DNA of 6,389 nucleotides from Clostridium sp. GTDB taxonomy: Bacteria; Bacillota; Clostridia; Acetivibrionales; Acetivibrionaceae. Made by a program: the position numbers and the translations under genes. The stretch spans positions 1 through 6,389 of the forward strand of contig DUVG01000167.1 in the NCBI GenBank assembly GCA_012841175.1. Direction: 5' to 3'. Shown here piece by piece: positions 1-5,598 of the stretch (within the stretch, counting starts at the first letter, position 1; each line of letters begins with the position of its first letter). The notes below the pieces were generated by a model. That model was not told the origin of the DNA. It did not search any database and saw only the letters and a list, made by a program, of their open reading frames with translations.

Positions 1-11
1 AATAGTTTTTG

Positions 12-35
12 TTGAAATTCGTTTGTAAATTTCAA
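12..35. repeat. 8-bp inverted repeat upstream of speD
   Basis: The arms TTGAAATT (12-19) and AATTTCAA (28-35) are perfect reverse complements around an 8-base centre. The repeat ends 45 bases before the speD start codon. It is AT-rich and has no following T-run, so it does not look like an intrinsic terminator. It could be an operator or a weak leader hairpin, but in DNA this AT-rich it could also be chance. No function is claimed. Confidence 0.35.
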
Positions 36-80
36 AATAAAGAAAGGTTGGGATATTATTTATTAAAGGAGGAAACAAAT

Positions 81-455
81 ATGAATGCATTAGGACGTCA
101 TATTTTAGCAGAAATTTATGGTTGCACAGCCGATATGCTAAACAATGCAAGTATTATCGAAAAATGTATGGTTGAAGCTGCATTAAAGGCTGGAGCTGAA
201 GTAAGAGAGGTGGCATTTCACAAATTTAGTCCACAGGGAGTTAGTGGTGTAGTAGTCATTTCGGAATCACATTTAACCATACACACCTGGCCAGAACTAG
301 GTTACGCCGCCGTAGATGTTTTTACTTGTGGTGATACCGTTAACCCGTGGGATGCTTGTAATTATTTAGGTGAAATGCTTAAAGCCAGAGACATGACTGC
401 AACCGAGGTAAAAAGAGGGATTTTTGATGAACCAGTTAAAGTTGCAAATTTATAA
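81..455 (+). CDS. speD: S-adenosylmethionine decarboxylase proenzyme (short prokaryotic type)
   Basis: This 124-residue protein is a pyruvoyl-dependent S-adenosylmethionine decarboxylase, which makes the aminopropyl donor for spermidine synthesis in the cytoplasm. It matches the short class found in Bacillus and Thermotoga (sometimes called SpeH). The self-cleavage site is Glu62-Ser63 within SESHLTIHTW; Ser63 becomes the pyruvoyl group. His68 and Cys83 (VFTCGD) sit at the exact positions of the processing and catalytic residues known from the Thermotoga maritima enzyme. I chose the ATG at 81 because AAAGGAGG lies at 66-73, seven bases upstream, and the family starts with MNxLGRH. The frame is open upstream to position 9, but that 24-residue extension has no ribosome binding site and no family match. 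No spermidine synthase gene is visible nearby; it may lie outside the window. A hairpin follows at 492-524. Confidence 0.96.
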   Translation: MNALGRHILAEIYGCTADMLNNASIIEKCMVEAALKAGAEVREVAFHKFSPQGVSGVVVISESHLTIHTWPELGYAAVDVFTCGDTVNPWDACNYLGEMLKARDMTATEVKRGIFDEPVKVANL

Positions 456-491
456 TTAATAATTTATATAGATTCTTTAGAAGATATTAAT

Positions 492-524
492 AGAGCCTAA
501 ACCATTTTAGCTGGTTTAGGCTCT
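492..524 (+). terminator. 13-bp perfect hairpin after speD, atypical terminator
   Basis: The arms AGAGCCTAAACCA (492-504) and TGGTTTAGGCTCT (512-524) pair perfectly around the 7-base loop TTTTAGC. It lies 36 bases after the speD stop and before an independent promoter, so a transcription end is the natural reading. The expected T-run is missing: the 3' side continues TAGTATGT. It may therefore be a weak or factor-assisted terminator, or a 3' stabilising hairpin. Confidence 0.6.
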
Positions 525-607
525 TAGTATGTATGCTAGAAAATGGCACTAATCTAAAAACAAACTTTTTAATCTTTATTTTTAAAAAATATTATGCTAA
601 AATATAT

Positions 608-635
608 TTGAAACCTATTTAAATTTTTCTATAAT
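608..635 (+). promoter_or_regulatory. Probable sigma-A promoter for ndk-cheR
   Basis: A TTGAAA box (608-613) and a perfect TATAAT (630-635) are separated by 16 bases. Transcription would start near 642, giving a leader of about 50 bases before ndk that contains the direct repeat at 660-682. The intergenic stretch 526-694 is AT-rich and holds nothing else I can support. This is a consensus match only. Confidence 0.6.
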
Positions 636-659
636 TACTACATTAAATTTCTTGTATAG

Positions 660-682
660 TTATCACAATATTTATCACAATA
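660..682. repeat. Tandem 11-bp direct repeat in the ndk leader
   Basis: TTATCACAATA occurs at 660-670 and again at 672-682, a 12-base period with one base between copies. The second copy abuts the ndk ribosome binding site (AAAAGGAG, 682-689). It lies downstream of the predicted promoter, so a bound protein could act as a roadblock, or the repeat could act in the RNA by covering the ribosome site. The repeat itself is plain in the sequence; the function is unknown. Confidence 0.5.
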
Positions 683-694
683 AAAGGAGCCGGT

Positions 695-1105
695 ATGGAA
701 AGGACATTAGTAATTTTAAAACCCGATTCTGTAAGAAGAAAATTAGTTGGCGAAATAATTTCAAGATTTGAAAAAAAAAATTTCACTATAACCCACATAA
801 AAATGACAACATTAGACATAGAAACTGCCAGTATACATTATTTTCATGTAAAAGGTGAATCTTTTTTTAATGACCTGATAAAATATATGACTTCTGGTCC
901 TGTTATAATTATTATTCTTTCAGGGAATAAAGTTATATCAACTGTCCGTAATATGATTGGAAAGACAAGTTCTTTTGACTCTTTGCCTGGCACCATTAGA
1001 GGAGATTTTGGCTCTCATAGGTTTGAAAATTTAATACATGCATCTGATTGTGTTGAAAATGCAGAATTAGAAATAAAAAGATTCTTTCCTGAACTTATTA
1101 AGTAA
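695..1105 (+). CDS. ndk: Nucleoside diphosphate kinase, divergent
   Basis: The 136-residue protein is of normal length for a bacterial nucleoside diphosphate kinase, which passes the gamma-phosphate of ATP to NDPs through a phospho-histidine. All the key residues of the human enzyme have counterparts: Lys9, Tyr49, Arg85, Thr91, Arg102 in PGTIRGDF, Asn112 and the catalytic His115 (NLIHASD). The N-terminus (ILKPDSVRRKLVGEII) is typical. Departures are clear: the usual G-A/E-T-N-P loop is GKTSSFDS, the usual ERPFF/DRPFF stretch is GESFF, and Gly after the catalytic His is Ala. It is therefore a diverged but probably active member. Start is the ATG at 695, five bases after AAAAGGAG. cheR follows after 21 bases and probably shares the transcript. 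A run of ten A at 771-780 lies within codons 26-29. Confidence 0.93.
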   Translation: MERTLVILKPDSVRRKLVGEIISRFEKKNFTITHIKMTTLDIETASIHYFHVKGESFFNDLIKYMTSGPVIIIILSGNKVISTVRNMIGKTSSFDSLPGTIRGDFGSHRFENLIHASDCVENAELEIKRFFPELIK

Positions 1106-1126
1106 TTTTTAGAATGGAGATATGCC

Positions 1127-1909
1127 ATGTCTATGAACTATGAAGAATTCAAAAAAGAAATTTATAAAATAACTGGAATTGATCTTAATTCCTATAAAGA
1201 AAGACAAATGAAAAGAAGACTTAATTCCCTAATAAGCAAAAGGGAATTTGATGGATATCAAACATATCTTAATGCGTTAAAAATAGACTCAAGGCTTTAT
1301 GATGAGTTTATGACCTATATTACTATAAATGTATCTGAATTTTATAGAAACCCTGAACAATGGGTTAAATTAAAGGAAATCATTCTTCCAATTCTAATAA
1401 AACAAAATAAAAAAATAAAAATATGGAGTGCTGCCTGTTCTAGTGGAGATGAGCCATATACCCTGGCAATGATATTAAATGAATTTTTTCCCCTTGAAGA
1501 TATTAAAATTATTGCAACTGATTTGGACAAGGAGATACTAGAAAAAGCCAAAAAAGGGATTTATGCTGAAAAAAGTGTGGTAAATCTTCCTAAAGCATAT
1601 TTGAAAAAATATTTTATACAAGAGAACAACAATTTTCGTATAAAGGATGAGCTAAAAAAATGCATTGAATTTAAGCAGCATAACTTATTATCTGACAAAT
1701 ACCCATCTGACTGTAATTTGATTGTATGTAGAAATGTTTTGATTTACTTTACCGAAGAAGCTAAAATAGAAATATATAAAAAATTTAACAAAGCTTTAGC
1801 CCCATCAGGAGTATTATTTGTAGGGAGCACTGAACAAATAATACTTTATGCAAATTATCACTTCAAACCTATACAGACGTTTTTTTATCAAAAAGAAAAG
1901 GATCTTTAA
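1127..1909 (+). CDS. cheR: Chemotaxis protein methyltransferase CheR
   Basis: This 260-residue protein is an S-adenosylmethionine-dependent glutamate methyltransferase that sets the adaptation level of membrane chemoreceptors. The N-terminal helical CheR domain covers about residues 1-70, with the basic KERQMKRRL segment and the family signature NVSEFYRNPEQW (68-79). The Rossmann methyltransferase domain follows: SAM-binding IWSAACSSGDEPYTLAM (99-115), the acidic ATDLDKEIL (130-138), CRNVLIYF (201-208) and a C-terminal GVLFVGSTE (228-236). There is no TPR or other fused domain. I chose the ATG at 1127, six bases after GGAGA (1116-1120); the ATG at 1133 would have a spacing of 12. Its neighbours are ndk and a UPF0180 gene rather than other che genes, so it appears to be an orphan outside a chemotaxis operon, although genes beyond the window are unseen. 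Confidence 0.95.
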   Translation: MSMNYEEFKKEIYKITGIDLNSYKERQMKRRLNSLISKREFDGYQTYLNALKIDSRLYDEFMTYITINVSEFYRNPEQWVKLKEIILPILIKQNKKIKIWSAACSSGDEPYTLAMILNEFFPLEDIKIIATDLDKEILEKAKKGIYAEKSVVNLPKAYLKKYFIQENNNFRIKDELKKCIEFKQHNLLSDKYPSDCNLIVCRNVLIYFTEEAKIEIYKKFNKALAPSGVLFVGSTEQIILYANYHFKPIQTFFYQKEKDL

Positions 1910-1969
1910 ACCATTAGAAAGTGTATATATAGACTATTTTCGGTAATAATATTATTGGAGGTGGTCTTT

Positions 1970-2248
1970 TTGGTAGTTGGGATCCAAAGAGGACTTGAAG
2001 ATATAAAAAGTCAACTTGAAAAAAGAGGTTTTGATGTTGTTTATATTGAAAATTATAATTATCCTGTTGATGCTATTATTTATGCAGGAAATTCATTTAA
2101 TATTTCATGTATATCCAGAAATAACATGCCCCAATTCACTATGGGGAAAAGAACTCAATATGGAGTTTTTATGATTAATTCACAGGGACAAACAATTGAC
2201 GAAATTGAAGAGATGCTAAAAAAAAGATGCTACACGCCTTTATTTTAA
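1970..2248 (+). CDS. Small UPF0180 (YkuS-like) protein, TTG start
   Basis: This is a 92-residue cytoplasmic protein with no signal peptide or membrane segment. It resembles the UPF0180/YkuS family of Firmicutes, whose function is unknown. Features in common are a short N-terminal strand, a helix QRGLEDIKSQLEKRGFDVV (residues 6-24), the segment VDAIIYAGN (33-41), and a C-terminal SQGQTIDEIEEML helix (71-83) ending YTPLF. I assign the TTG at 1970 as the start because GGAGGTGG (1957-1964) lies five bases upstream. The frame is also open from a TTG at 1955, but that codon overlaps the ribosome site and has none of its own. It begins 60 bases after cheR with no terminator between, so it may be the last gene of the ndk-cheR unit. 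Family assignment is from memory of the sequence pattern and is moderately sure. Confidence 0.78.
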   Translation: MVVGIQRGLEDIKSQLEKRGFDVVYIENYNYPVDAIIYAGNSFNISCISRNNMPQFTMGKRTQYGVFMINSQGQTIDEIEEMLKKRCYTPLF

Positions 2249-2334
2249 AATTATATTTTTCCAAAACATAATTTCCTTTATTATGGATAACTTCTTTAGT
2301 TATACATATCTTATTTTAAAGTCTATAATTAGTA

Positions 2335-2372
2335 TGTCAATAATTTCACAAAGTACGGAAAAAATATTGACA
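2335..2372. repeat. Interrupted inverted repeat, candidate operator for nifS operon
   Basis: The arms TGTCAATAATTT (2335-2346) and AAAATATTGACA (2361-2372) are reverse complements at 11 of 12 positions, with 14 bases between them. The half-sites TGTCAATA and TATTGACA are centred 30 bp apart, about three helical turns. The right arm contains the TTGACA that I read as the -35 box of nifS, so a protein bound here would compete with RNA polymerase. An RNA hairpin is the alternative if transcription starts further upstream. The rest of 2249-2526 is AT-rich, without an ORF or an RNA I can recognise. Confidence 0.5.
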
Positions 2373-2395
2373 ATCATATTCTAGAATGCTAATCT
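2367..2395 (+). promoter_or_regulatory. Possible sigma-A promoter for nifS-nifU-mnmA
   Basis: A consensus TTGACA (2367-2372) is followed 17 bases later by TAATCT (2390-2395), a poor -10 match; GCTAAT at 2388-2393 is a better -10 but gives a spacing of only 15. A leader of about 125 bases would follow before nifS. A perfect TATAAT at 2324-2329 is a rival -10, but it has only a weak -35. Some promoter must lie in 2249-2526, but the exact one is uncertain. Confidence 0.4.
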
Positions 2396-2526
2396 AGTTA
2401 ATGTAAATATTTTATTGAAGTTAATTTTATAAAATAAACTCCTATAGATATTGGCAAAATGTTTTAACAATTTCTTTTAGGGAATAAATAAATAAGAAAC
2501 TAGTTTAAATATAAGGGGTAATAATT

Positions 2527-3717
2527 ATGGACAGAAAAACAATATATTTTGATCACGCAGCGACAACACCTATAAGCTCTGAAGTTTTAGAAAAGATGTT
2601 GCCGTATTTAAAGGGGAATTTTGGAAACCCTTCATCTATATATTTTCTTGGAAGAGAAAGTAAAAAAGCTATAGAAGAAGCTCGGGAAAAGGTATCTAAA
2701 GCTATTAATGCAAATCCAAGAGAAATATTTTTTACAGGCTCAGGAACTGAAGCAGATAACTGGGCTATAAAAGGAGTTGCCTATTCCAACAAAGACAAAG
2801 GTAACCATATAATTACCACAAGTATAGAGCACCACGCAGTTTTGCATACTTGTCGCTATTTAGAAAGTGATGGTTTTGAAGTAACATATCTGCCAGTTGA
2901 TGAAAATGGGCTTATTTCTCCTGAGGATGTGTTAAATGCAATTAGGCCAAATACAATACTTATTTCAGTTATGTTTGCAAATAATGAAATAGGTACAGTT
3001 CAGCCAATTAAAGAAATAGGTAAAATTGCAAAAGATAAAGGTGTAATTTTTCACACAGATGCTGTACAAGCAGTAGGAAACATTCCTATAGACGTTAATG
3101 AATTAAATATTGACCTTTTATCTTTATCAGCACACAAGCTTTACGGTCCTAAGGGAGTGGGAGCTTTATATATAAAAAAAGGTGTAAAAATAACATCGTT
3201 TATCCATGGAGGTGCTCAAGAAAGAAGCCGAAGAGCTAGTACAGAAAATGTTGCTGGAATAGTGGGACTTGGAGAAGCTATTAAAATTGCAACTGAAAAC
3301 ATAGAAGAAAACAACAAGGCACTATTAAGTTTAAGGGATAGAACAATTGAAGAAGTACTAAAAAATATTCCTTTTACAAGGCTAAATGGGGACAGAAACA
3401 ATAGACTTCCGGGGAATGTCAACTTTTCATTTGAGTTTATCGAGGGAGAATCTCTCTTGCTTATGCTTGATATGAAAGGTATTGCAGCATCAAGTGGTTC
3501 TGCCTGCACATCAGGATCTTTAGATCCATCCCATGTTCTTCTTGCAATTGGTCTTCCTCATGAGATAGCACATGGATCACTTAGAATTACTTTTGGAAAA
3601 GACAACAGCCATGATGACGTTAATATACTATTAAATGAATTACCTGAAATTGTTGGGAGACTTAGAGAAATGTCTCCATTATATGAAAAAGTGAAAAGAG
3701 GGAAACAATATGTATAG
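2527..3717 (+). CDS. nifS: Cysteine desulfurase, NifS/IscS class
   Basis: The 396-residue PLP enzyme converts cysteine to alanine and carries the released sulfur as a persulfide for Fe-S cluster assembly and tRNA thiolation. Signature residues are all present: IYFDHAATTP at the N-terminus, GTEADN (73-78), His103 in EHHAV that stacks on PLP, Asp178 and Gln181 in HTDAVQ, the PLP Schiff-base Lys204 in SAHKLYGPKG, RRASTEN (235-241), and the catalytic Cys327 in SSGSACTSGS on the mobile loop of class I desulfurases. It matches E. coli IscS position for position within about two residues. Start is the ATG at 2527, eight bases after AAGGGG. The stop overlaps the nifU start by 8 bases, showing translational coupling with the scaffold. 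A cysteine-metabolic or IscR-type regulator gene, often found before nifS in Clostridia, is not in the window directly upstream. Confidence 0.97.
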   Translation: MDRKTIYFDHAATTPISSEVLEKMLPYLKGNFGNPSSIYFLGRESKKAIEEAREKVSKAINANPREIFFTGSGTEADNWAIKGVAYSNKDKGNHIITTSIEHHAVLHTCRYLESDGFEVTYLPVDENGLISPEDVLNAIRPNTILISVMFANNEIGTVQPIKEIGKIAKDKGVIFHTDAVQAVGNIPIDVNELNIDLLSLSAHKLYGPKGVGALYIKKGVKITSFIHGGAQERSRRASTENVAGIVGLGEAIKIATENIEENNKALLSLRDRTIEEVLKNIPFTRLNGDRNNRLPGNVNFSFEFIEGESLLLMLDMKGIAASSGSACTSGSLDPSHVLLAIGLPHEIAHGSLRITFGKDNSHDDVNILLNELPEIVGRLREMSPLYEKVKRGKQYV

Positions 3718-4147
3718 TGATAAGGTTATGGATCATTTTGCAAATCCAAGAAATGTTGGAGAAATAGAAAATGCAGATGGTGTTGGAGAAGTAGGAAATG
3801 CCAAATGCGGAGATATTATGAAAATGTATCTTAAAATTGAAAATAACGTAATAGTTGATGCTAAATTTAAAACTTTTGGATGTGGTGCTGCTGTTGCTAC
3901 TAGCAGTATTTCCACGGAACTTATAATAGGTAAAACTGTAGATGAAGCTCTAAATATAACTAATAAGGCTGTAGCTGATGCTTTAGATGGTTTGCCACCT
4001 GCTAAAATGCACTGTTCAAATTTAGCAGAAGAGGCTATACGAGCTGCTATAGAGGATTACAAAAACAAAAACGGTCTTTCTGACAAAGAAGAAGGATATA
4101 TTACATGCTGTAAAAGATGCGAAGATATAAATCATGACATAGACTGA
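3710..4147 (+). CDS. nifU: Fe-S cluster scaffold, NifU/IscU N-terminal domain, with cysteine tail
   Basis: The 145-residue protein is an IscU-type scaffold on which [2Fe-2S] and [4Fe-4S] clusters are built from NifS-derived sulfur. The cluster ligands are visible: Cys33 and Asp35 in GNAKCGD, Cys58 in TFGCGAA, and Cys102 in LPPAKMHCSN, with His101 before it. The start MYSDKVMDHFxNPRN is the family standard, and AGAGGG lies at 3697-3702 inside the end of nifS. The overlap with nifS (8 bases) makes a partnership almost certain. The protein has only the N-terminal scaffold domain, not the ferredoxin-like and C-terminal domains of full-length NifU. It is longer than E. coli IscU (128 residues): a C-terminal tail of about 25 residues ends in an acidic stretch carrying TCCKRCED, with three extra cysteines (133, 134, 137). 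Confidence 0.95.
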   Translation: MYSDKVMDHFANPRNVGEIENADGVGEVGNAKCGDIMKMYLKIENNVIVDAKFKTFGCGAAVATSSISTELIIGKTVDEALNITNKAVADALDGLPPAKMHCSNLAEEAIRAAIEDYKNKNGLSDKEEGYITCCKRCEDINHDID

Positions 4148-4169
4148 TAGAAGGTGGAATTAATATAAA

Positions 4170-5249
4170 ATGTCAAAAAAGAAAGTTATGATAGGTATGA
4201 GTGGTGGTGTCGATAGTTCGGTAGCCGCCGCTGTACTTTTAGAAAAAGGTTATGAAGTAATAGGCGTTACAATGAAAATATGGTCTGAAACAGGTGAAGA
4301 TACAAAGCAAACTGAAGGAGGATGCTGTTCGCTTTCTGCTGTAGATGATGCTAGAAGTGTTGCATATAAATTAGGCATTCCTTATTATGTTATGAATTTT
4401 CAGGATGTCTTTAATGGCAAAGTAATTGACTACTTTAAAGACGAATATTTAAAAGGCAGAACTCCTAACCCCTGCATTGCCTGTAATAGATATGTTAAAT
4501 TTGAAGCTATGCTGCAAAAAGCAGTATCTATGGGTATAGATTATGTAGCAACAGGACATTATGCAATTATTGAATATGATAAAGAATTAAAAAGATATTT
4601 ACTGAAAAAATCAGTAACTGATAAAAAAGACCAGACATATGCACTATATAATTTAACTCAAGACCAACTTTCTAGAACATTAATGCCTATAGGCGACTAT
4701 TCAAAGGAAGAAGTAAGAGAAATTGCAAAAAAACTAGACCTTGATGTAGCTTCAAAACCTGACAGCCAGGAAATATGCTTTGTGGAAGATAATAATTACG
4801 CTAAATTTATTAAGAAAAATACAGATAAAAAAATCAAGCCTGGACATTTTGTTGATACAAAGGGAAATATCTTAGGAAAACACAAAGGAATAATTCACTA
4901 CACTGTGGGTCAAAGAAAAGGTCTTGGGATAGCTTTTGGAAAACCTATGTATGTTGTGGGTCTTGATGTCCCAAATAACAATGTAATACTAGGTGAAAAT
5001 CATGAAATCTTTTCTACCTCTCTTATTGCAGAAGATTTAAACTATATAATGATTGATAAACTAGAGAGGCCTATGGATGTAAAAGCAAAAATCAGATATT
5101 CTGCAAAGGAAGCAGATGCAACTATTTATCCTATCCAGGATGAAAAAGTAAAAGTGGTATTTAAACAGCCTCAACGTGCTATTACACCCGGCCAGTCAGT
5201 TGTATTTTATAGTGAAGACATAGTTGTAGGTGGGGGGGTTATAATATAA
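4170..5249 (+). CDS. mnmA: tRNA-specific 2-thiouridylase MnmA
   Basis: This 359-residue enzyme adenylates and thiolates uridine 34 of tRNA-Lys, -Glu and -Gln to give 2-thiouridine. The N-terminal PP-loop ATPase holds SGGVDSS (11-17). The family signature GRTPNPCIACNRYVKF (96-111) carries the catalytic-type Cys105, and the second conserved cysteine is Cys203 in DSQEICFVED. HYTVGQRKGLGI (243-254) and the C-terminal beta-barrel ending GGGVI are normal for the family. Cys102 replaces the Asp found at this place in E. coli MnmA (NPDxxCN), giving Cys-x-x-Cys plus a distal Cys. Cys52-Cys53 (GGCCSLSAVDDAR) also stand out. An in-frame TAA at 4161 limits the start to the ATG at 4170; its ribosome site AAGGTGG (4151-4157) is 12 bases away, unusually far. 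It follows nifU by 22 bases, so its sulfur donor is presumably NifS. No terminator follows before the tyrS promoter. Confidence 0.96.
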   Translation: MSKKKVMIGMSGGVDSSVAAAVLLEKGYEVIGVTMKIWSETGEDTKQTEGGCCSLSAVDDARSVAYKLGIPYYVMNFQDVFNGKVIDYFKDEYLKGRTPNPCIACNRYVKFEAMLQKAVSMGIDYVATGHYAIIEYDKELKRYLLKKSVTDKKDQTYALYNLTQDQLSRTLMPIGDYSKEEVREIAKKLDLDVASKPDSQEICFVEDNNYAKFIKKNTDKKIKPGHFVDTKGNILGKHKGIIHYTVGQRKGLGIAFGKPMYVVGLDVPNNNVILGENHEIFSTSLIAEDLNYIMIDKLERPMDVKAKIRYSAKEADATIYPIQDEKVKVVFKQPQRAITPGQSVVFYSEDIVVGGGVII

Positions 5250-5262
5250 AATAATCTTTTCA

Positions 5263-5291
5263 TTGTAAATGGTCTTAATTTGTGTTAAAAT
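5263..5291 (+). promoter_or_regulatory. Sigma-A promoter with extended -10 for tyrS
   Basis: TTGTAA (5263-5268) and TAAAAT (5286-5291) are 17 bases apart, and TGT immediately precedes the -10, giving an extended -10 element. Transcription would start near 5298, about 50 bases before T-box stem I. The position, just after the mnmA stop, makes tyrS an independent unit. Confidence 0.7.
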
Positions 5292-5344
5292 GATTAGAAA
5301 TATAAAACTTTAGCATATGTTTTTTAAAAAAAATTTAAAAAGCA

Positions 5345-5598
5345 AAAGACTTTGAAGGAGATTAGTAGTCTTCTATGGTTACATCAAAGAGAATAGTCCA
5401 CTTGGTGAAAGGACTTATGAACATGGAAGGACGAATTACACTCTAGAGTCTCACACTGAAATTATATTTAGTAGGTGTACGACGGTTACCGACCGTTATA
5501 TCGGTTATATAATTGAGGTATATCTTTTAGATATGCGAAGTAAGGTGGTACCACGGGAACTTTCTCGTCCTTAAAATATAGGATGTGAAAGTTTTTTT
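5345..5598 (+). promoter_or_regulatory. Tyrosyl T-box riboswitch leader of tyrS
   Basis: This leader senses uncharged tRNA-Tyr and lets transcription reach tyrS. Stem I is closed by AGACT (5347-5351) with AGTCT (5447-5451). Its specifier loop has the loop-E pair AGTA (5364-5367) opposite GAA (5433-5435), followed by T and the specifier codon TAC (5437-5439), a tyrosine codon. The distal arm AGTCC (5395-5399)/GGACT (5411-5415) carries the GGTGAAA loop. Stem II (ACAC 5453-5456 with GTGT 5475-5478) repeats a GAA/AGTA pair. A candidate IIA/B region runs over about 5480-5510, and a stem III hairpin lies at 5518-5536. The antiterminator is TAAGG (5541-5545) with CCTTA (5569-5573), bulge TGGTACC (5546-5552), and ACG (5553-5555) with CGT (5566-5568). 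TGGT pairs with ACCA, fitting the A discriminator of tRNA-Tyr. Confidence 0.97.
5558..5598 (+). terminator. Intrinsic terminator of the tyrS T-box
   Basis: AACTTTC (5558-5564) pairs with GAAAGTT (5587-5593). The stem continues, after one mismatch, through CGTCCT (5566-5571) with AGGATG (5580-5585), one pair being G-U, and has an 8-base loop. Seven T (5592-5598) follow. It shares 5566-5573 with the antiterminator, so the two folds exclude each other. It also would stop read-through from mnmA when tRNA-Tyr is charged. Confidence 0.93.

Noticed and set aside
31..59. TTCAAA and TATTAT with 17-base spacing as a speD promoter.
   Set aside because: The start point would fall near 66, inside the ribosome binding site, leaving almost no leader; the -35 is weak.
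9..80. In-frame upstream extension of speD from a TTG at 9.
   Set aside because: No ribosome binding site and no family similarity; the ATG at 81 has an ideal one and puts the catalytic residues at the family's numbering.
1342..1551. Minus-strand frame of 69 codons inside cheR.
   Set aside because: Antisense shadow of a well-supported gene, with no ribosome site or recognisable domain.
1945..1956. Palindrome AATAATATTATT before the UPF0180 gene.
   Set aside because: Pure A/T and short; expected by chance in this composition.
2267..2285. CATAAT/ATTATG hairpin after the UPF0180 gene as a terminator.
   Set aside because: Only six AT-rich pairs and no T-run after it.
2324..2329. Perfect TATAAT upstream of the nifS inverted repeat as the main promoter.
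   Set aside because: The -35 region at the right distance (TTATAC/TATACA) is poor; kept only as an alternative.
3216..3509. Minus-strand frame of 97 codons inside nifS.
   Set aside because: Shadow of a conserved coding region; low-complexity Ser/Leu-rich translation.
3733..3915. Minus-strand frame of 60 codons inside nifU.
   Set aside because: Shadow frame over the conserved scaffold sequence.
5232..5238. Run of seven G near the end of mnmA as a phase-variation tract.
   Set aside because: It encodes the conserved C-terminal GGGV of MnmA, and slippage there would change only a few residues; no sign of switching use.
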